From the NCBI GenBank assembly GCA_964484395.1, contig CAZAFM010000070.1, positions 1-14,095 on the forward strand: a DNA stretch of 14,095 nucleotides, given 5' to 3'. This stretch comes from CAZAFM01 sp964484395 (GTDB taxonomy: Bacteria; Campylobacterota; Campylobacteria; Campylobacterales; CAZAFM01). The position numbers and the translations under genes were made by a program. The notes under the pieces were generated by a model. That model saw only the letters and a list, made by a program, of their open reading frames with translations. It was not told the DNA's origin and made no database searches. Position 1 is the stretch's first letter. Each line of letters opens with the position of its first letter. Positions 13,094 to 14,095 of the stretch are shown one piece after another.

Positions 13094-14095
13094 ATGTTGA
13101 AACAAAAAAGACTTTCTTCACTAAACAAAATCCAATATGCAAATATAGCTTCACTTTTAATATTTGCACTCACTCTTACAATAGAGGTTATTATAAATGG
13201 ATTTGATTATATAAGAATCCTAAATATAGCCAACTTCGCTCTTGCTTGGTTTATGTTTGTGAATATAAGAAAGGTACAAAAGACAGTATCAAAACTCTCA
13301 GATATTATGAAAGATGCTGAAAATGGATTTTTTGAGGGCAGACTAAACCACATAGACGAAGGTGGTGAGCTTAGAAGTCTCTGCTGGAATAGCAACAATC
13401 TTCTAGATCAGCTAGAATGCTTCATGAGAGAGGTCAAAACCTCAGTAGAATACACTACTGATAAAAAATTCTTCAGACATGCAATAGATACTGGTCTAAA
13501 AGGTAGCTTTGTACAAAACTTAAAAAGAATAAATACAGCCCTTGATGCTATGGCAGAAAATGAAAACCTAAACAGACTAAATGCACTAGGTAAACAACTC
13601 TCAGATATGAGCAACAAAAACCTATCTATTGGTCTAAAAACAATGCAAAAAGACCTAGATGACAATGTTAAGATGATGTCAAATATGTCTTCAAATATTT
13701 CAGATATATCAAAAAACTCAAAAAACAGTAGAAGTAAAATAGTTAGTATAACCTCAGATATAGAAGAGCTTGTAGAGAGTATAAATGAGAATGACAGAGG
13801 TATAAAAAGCTTCTCTGAACGATCAAAAGAGATTGAAATGATAGTGCGTATAGTCGAAGATATAGCAGATAGAACAAACCTTCTAGCTCTAAATGCCGCC
13901 ATAGAAGCCAATAGAGCAGGAGAGCATGGTAGGGGGTTTGCAGTAGTTGCTGAGAATGTCAGGGAGCTAGCTGAAAAGACAAGAAAAGCAACATCTGAGA
14001 TATCTATATCAGTTCAGAGTATGCAACAAGAAGTCACTGGCATAGAGGATAATTCTGAGACTGTAGCAACTATCGCTAAGGATGTAGGTGATAAG
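13094..14095 (+). CDS. Methyl-accepting chemotaxis protein without periplasmic sensor domain (3' end outside window)
   Basis: The frame is open from ATG 13094 to the window edge (334 codons, no stop), so the C-terminus is missing. Two hydrophobic helices at about 17-35 and 41-58 are joined by only a few residues. The cell-surface part is therefore nearly absent and the stimulus must be cytoplasmic, membrane-borne or relayed. Residues about 59-115 are HAMP-like (GGELRSL, then NNLLDQLECFMREV). Residues 115-155 form a linker with KGSFVQNLKRINTAL. The coiled coil follows, with the signalling tip at about 252-296 (IADRTNLLALNAAIEANRAG, then GFAVVAENVRELAEKT), which contacts CheA/CheW. AAAGGA is only 3 bases from ATG 13094 and 6 from the following TTG codon, so the true start could be TTG 13097. 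Confidence 0.9.
   Translation, partial: MLKQKRLSSLNKIQYANIASLLIFALTLTIEVIINGFDYIRILNIANFALAWFMFVNIRKVQKTVSKLSDIMKDAENGFFEGRLNHIDEGGELRSLCWNSNNLLDQLECFMREVKTSVEYTTDKKFFRHAIDTGLKGSFVQNLKRINTALDAMAENENLNRLNALGKQLSDMSNKNLSIGLKTMQKDLDDNVKMMSNMSSNISDISKNSKNSRSKIVSITSDIEELVESINENDRGIKSFSERSKEIEMIVRIVEDIADRTNLLALNAAIEANRAGEHGRGFAVVAENVRELAEKTRKATSEISISVQSMQQEVTGIEDNSETVATIAKDVGDK

Noticed and set aside
13408..13911. 167-codon minus-strand open frame opposite the second chemoreceptor
   Set aside because: It is an antisense shadow rich in Ser, Phe and Ile, as expected from the complement of a coiled coil. The plus frame runs open for 334 codons with clear receptor motifs.
1..14095. Mobile element, CRISPR, tRNA or toxin-antitoxin signatures
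   Set aside because: I found no transposase, integrase, regularly spaced repeats, cloverleaf or small overlapping toxin-antitoxin pair; the window is filled with chromosomal genes of uniform style.

Overview
The window is ordinary, densely coding bacterial chromosome. It is AT-rich, with short intergenic gaps and several overlapping start and stop codons. Gene content and protein style point to a free-living member of the Campylobacterota (Sulfurimonas/Sulfuricurvum/Arcobacter-like): lysine-rich, low-GC coding, a receiver protein with a PAS-like tail, chemoreceptors, a probable GnnA/GnnB-type amino-sugar pair and a heptose-type LPS core gene. The genus is an inference. I see no rRNA, tRNA, CRISPR array, insertion sequence or phage gene. 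No gene-free stretch exceeds 300 bases; the longest is 136 bases (2817-2952).

Left region (1-2816, + strand): the tail of an unidentified gene, then a three-gene signalling set. It comprises a 115-residue coiled-coil protein, a response regulator with an intact receiver and a PAS-like tail, and a 554-residue protein whose N-terminus looks like a receiver that lost most of its catalytic residues. Joins are tight (11-base overlap, 1-base overlap, 9-base gap), so they are probably co-transcribed. A weak hairpin with a T run follows at 2837-2869.

Second region (2953-5362, + strand): a -10-like TATAAT precedes a two-gene unit. It encodes an exported single-domain rhodanese and, 10 bases later, a full-length transmembrane chemoreceptor. 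The receptor ends tail-to-tail with the next operon, overlapping it by 6 bases.

Third region (10959 down to 5357, - strand): seven genes with gaps of at most 15 bases or 4-base overlaps, so probably one operon. In order of transcription: DegT-type aminotransferase, Gfo/Idh oxidoreductase (together the likely GnnB/GnnA pair for UDP-2,3-diamino-sugar and hence lipid A with amide-linked acyl chains), greA, dut, an ABC ATPase and its ABC-2 permease (NodI/NodJ-like), and a WYL-domain transcription regulator. The regulator starts at a GTG rather than at the upstream ATG.

Fourth region (11015-13026, + strand), divergent from the operon across 55 bases: a WaaG-like family 4 glycosyltransferase and, overlapping by 4 bases, the heptosyltransferase waaF. 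The divergent block thus joins lipid A sugar synthesis with LPS core assembly.

Right edge (13094-14095, + strand): a second chemoreceptor, cut off by the window. It has two adjacent membrane helices and almost no periplasmic domain, and an inverted repeat overlaps its likely promoter.

Nothing here is plainly a new defence or mobile system. The least explained items are the 554-residue degenerate-receiver protein with its acidic ELELF tail, the rhodanese-chemoreceptor pair, and the mixed amino-sugar/transcription/nucleotide/export operon.
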